Source: Eopsaltria australis
Lineage: Eukaryota > Chordata > Aves > Passeriformes > Petroicidae
Direction: 5' to 3'
NCBI GenBank assembly: GCA_034509425.1
Contig: JAVTVJ010000348.1
Span: 62,001-126,000, forward strand
Length of the DNA: 64,000 bases
The position numbers were made by a program, and so were the translations under genes. Shown here piece by piece: positions 61,001 through 64,000 of the stretch. The notes under the pieces were generated by a model. It did not search any database. It saw only the letters and a program-made list of their open reading frames with translations, and was not told the origin of the DNA. The stretch's first letter is position 1; each line of letters begins with the position of its first letter.

Positions 61001-63103
61001 ACCTAGATCTTAATCTGAAACAGCAGTCCTTCATATTCCATCTTTAATAGGAAACAAGTAGAGGACACAGAGCACCCTAAAATAATGAAGGAGGACTGTT
61101 GTTAACTCTTATTTTAGATGTGATTTCAGGTGTATTTTGATCCTCAAATACAATTCCATATAACGCATACTTGCATTATGTATGATCCTAAGGACTAAAG
61201 ATAACATTTGGTGTATTTGGCAAGATTTAACTTAGGAAAATAAAATCAAAATGTGTTGTTGGATGAGATATAATAGTGGAATAAATTGATGTCATTGATA
61301 TCAAGTCAGGAAAACATCCTAGGACAAGTAGATAACCATATTTTTTGTTAAAGTATGTATAATACTGTTTTTATTAAAAAGACAGGCTTCTTATAATAAT
61401 CTGTCTGTAGTGCAATTGCCCCTCTTTTAATGAATAAACATCAAAAAGTATGCACTGTAACATAGCTAGCAATGTTTCATGCAATTTCTTTTAAATCAGG
61501 GAGGTGAGTTTTTCAGAAACATATTTTTACACTAAGAAAAAGTGTTGTGTTTTCAAGGAATTTTATTTGCATATTTGGTTCTCTTTTTCTTATACAATTT
61601 ATTACTGCAAATGACATTAACAAATATATTACTAGGACCTCTGATACAGTCTTCTACTTGCTTGGTTAATTTGAATTCTGACTGTTTATAAATTCTATTT
61701 TTCTGTAGAGCAGAAACCTCTGTGCAAAACCCTAATCTGTTGGGTTTTGTTTCTTAAATACTACCAAAATTAATGCTTTCCTGACTTAAAATAGTTTCCC
61801 TGTGGAATTCTACATGGAATTACGCAGGTACAGCTCAGTAAACATTTTCAGTCTCACTCAGTTGAATTTATTTGCAGTTTCTTTATAAGGTAATGCCTGT
61901 AATGTAAAGAAAACAATTGGATAAAAACTGCATTCTTAATCTGTCCACAGGGAATTTTTCATTTGAAAAATTTATATTACAGTTATACTACAGTTTCAGT
62001 ACTGTTAATAACAATTAAAAAGTGCAACAATCAGTACAATTTTAACAGGTGTCTTTTTCTATTACAATAACTGTATCTGTCAACTGTTGTAGAGATCAGC
62101 ACAGTTTGAAATTTATTCAATATATTGGATGTATCAGACAACAAATGATTCAAGGCTTACTCCATTTTCCTCAGAATCAGTAATCTCTATTTGCACAGAA
62201 GAAACAGATATTGTAAATAATATGTTTCTTAATGTAGATTTCTGACTCAGTGTGTTTAGGTACATAGTACATTTTTGCAAATAAGTTTGTATGTATCTGA
62301 AATTATATCAGAAGGCTGGTGTGAATTTGCAAGCATCCTTATAGGATTGGTGAAAGTTTAGTAGCTGTGCAAGGCTCAATTTTAAATAGGGACGCAGTAT
62401 TCAGACCTTACTATCTATAGAAGCAGCCATTTGCTATTTTACACATCTCCAAGGCAAATCATAATGACAGATAGGGAAGAGTGATATGGGAATTAAGAAG
62501 CAGAACACTGAAAGTAGTTATCGTGGTGACAGTGAATCTGCCCCCGTTAAAGGGAAAAGGCAAGGGACAAGTGTCCTCTGGTGATCAAGCCCCCATTCCC
62601 TCACTCCCTAACCCTGACACTGTTAAAACAGACATTACTGTGGCAGCAGCTGGATGCTGTCAGTGGTGAGGCAGGTCTAGATCTGTAAAGGACTCATGTC
62701 CCCAGGAATATTGCTGCTCTAAATGGCACCATGCTGCTTACCTCAGTCCAAAACTGGTGTCACAGGTACCGTCCTTCCTGCACCCTGGATTGCGTTATCC
62801 TGTTTATGCTCTTATTCCATTATGATTATCTGAATATTGAGGAACACGACTTAAACATACATGCAAAGTATTTGTTCTTTTGCTACAAGCATCAGTCTTT
62901 CTGAACCATCAGCAACTCAGTGGAAAACTCATAATTTTAAAAAATATGATGCTTTTCCACTGTTGGCAAAACACAATTGCAAAGGTATTGTATGTTTTTG
63001 AACAAATTATAATTAACAGAAAATGTTATAACTGCTCATAAAAGAATGTTGAATAAATGCCTTATAGTGGAAACTGTCACCATCATTTTTATTTTCTTTG
63101 TCA

Positions 63104-63352
63104 TGAGGAACATAGAACCATACAGTGAATTGGGTTGGAAAGAGTATTAAAGATCATTTAGTTCCAAATTTTCTGCCACATGACAGGGCACTTCCAACTA
63201 GACTAGATTGCTCAAACTCCCATCCAACTGACTTTGAACTCTTCCAGGGACAGGACACCCACAAGTCATTTGAGCAACCCATTCCAGTGCCCCTCATAGC
63301 AAAGAATTTCTTTCCAATATTCAACCTAAATCCATCCTCTTTCAGTTTAGTA
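63104..63352 (-). mobile_element. CR1 LINE 3' end (minus strand)
   Basis: ACATAGAACCATACAGTG (decayed terminal repeat), TTGGGTTGGAAAGAG, TAAAGATCATTTAGTTCC, CAACCCATTCCAGTGCCC, AAAGAATTTCTTTCC and AATATTCAACCTAAATCC are reverse-complement CR1 3' blocks in the right order. The word ATCCTCTTTCAGT occurs again at 63361-63373, just after the copy, suggesting a local duplication. Decay is moderate and no frame is kept. Confidence 0.88.
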
Positions 63353-64000
63353 TTTAGTTTATCCTCTTTCAGTCATCCTTTACAGTTTATTAATGTTACA
63401 TTTTTAATGGATTTTGGGAAAGCCTCACAGGGCTGTTTGGTTTATTTGTGTGTGTTTGTTCTCTGAACATTTTATACTTAGTTACTGAAAACCCAGAAAG
63501 TCAAATCTATAGAAAAGGTAATAGAAATAAATTACACATTGAGCAGCTTACTCTTTCTTAAAGACTTCAAAGAAGGTTTTGCATCTAACCAGAAACTTCT
63601 GCTTGAAAATGGTTCCCAATATCATACTCCTATTAACTATTCCAGCCTTAATAACTCAGTCATTTTTGCTTGTGGCCTTTATACCTTTACTTCCTGATAT
63701 GACTCTTCATAATTCTTTTGGCTTTAGAGGACTGCAGGGAATCCTAATGTCTTTGCAATCTAGAAGAAAACTATGAATCCCTGAAATGACAGTCAGACTC
63801 ATGTTGCTTGCTTCTACCTTTTTCTGAAAAAAAATTGGTCAAACATACATTTCTATAATATTTGATGCTTTGGAAACTCATGGATAACACCTATATTGAG
63901 GATTCATATAATGCCTGTATACTTTATTCTTTCAAAAGGTAAAGTACTCTTCAAATTTCACACAAGACCATGCGTCTTATTTATTTAACTATCTATGAAA
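63353..64000. other. AT-rich noncoding DNA, no gene recognised
   Basis: No domain-bearing frame or repeat family was recognised after the CR1 copy. The frame at 63579-63776 is short, hydrophobic and without a recognisable signature. Confidence 0.55.

Larger units (their letters stand above)
51044..63103. other. Long AT-rich noncoding stretch
   Basis: About 12 kb without a recognisable gene. Included are a pyrimidine tract (51839-51885), a candidate exon (52606-52709), a motif-dense block (57608-57745), a TA/TG microsatellite (57537-57568) and a T/G-rich tract (57917-58040), each listed separately. The moderately GC-richer stretch 58260-58430 and the block near 62500-62800 matched no family that I know. 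Confidence 0.55.

Noticed and set aside
1..64000. CRISPR arrays, operons, ribosome-binding sites or prophage genes
   Set aside because: The sequence is vertebrate. No regularly spaced repeats and no bacterial gene organisation were seen.

Overview
The window looks like a gene-poor, AT-rich stretch of a bird nuclear chromosome, most likely from a passerine. The evidence is the repeat content: at least seven fragments of the CR1 LINE in both orientations, with 3' ends of different CR1 subfamilies; several long terminal repeats of avian endogenous retroviruses; and a tRNA-Ile-headed SINE with a CR1-type tail (about 23390-23530), a type known from passerines such as zebra finch (TguSINE1/PittSINE). 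No bacterial, viral-genome or organellar features were seen.

No intact protein-coding gene is supported. The longest open frames (up to 165 codons) lie in GC-rich LTR sequence, in CR1 fragments or in low-complexity DNA. One 104-nt segment (52606-52709) has a strong acceptor and a strong donor and is offered only as a candidate exon. The window is therefore best read as intergenic or deep intronic DNA.

Layout. 1-5395: noncoding AT-rich DNA. 5396-6154: an ERVL-type LTR with a strongly GC-rich core. 6155-15624: noncoding, with a long imperfect hairpin (7169-7250), a perfect short hairpin (9171-9199), an unassigned GC-elevated island (about 11530-12040) and a G-quadruplex-type tract (14112-14141). 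15625-16400: a CR1 3' end on the plus strand. 22790-23245: a probable solo LTR, followed by the SINE. 26630-28345: two weak CR1 fragments and a MIR/CORE-SINE remnant. 32942-33645: a CR1 on the minus strand. 38750-39060: a CR1 fragment. 41307-43165: the most complex locus, an ERVL-type LTR interrupted by a younger LTR (42177-42520) with an exact 6-bp target duplication, followed by another CR1. 50431-51043: an LTR fragment and a CR1 3' end. 63104-63352: a CR1 on the minus strand.

The remaining DNA has no recognisable genes. Some AT-rich blocks (near 30830, 31735 and 57608) are dense in homeodomain, TALE and E-box-like words and look like the conserved noncoding elements of developmental gene deserts; this is inference from motif content only. 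I found no novel multi-gene system.
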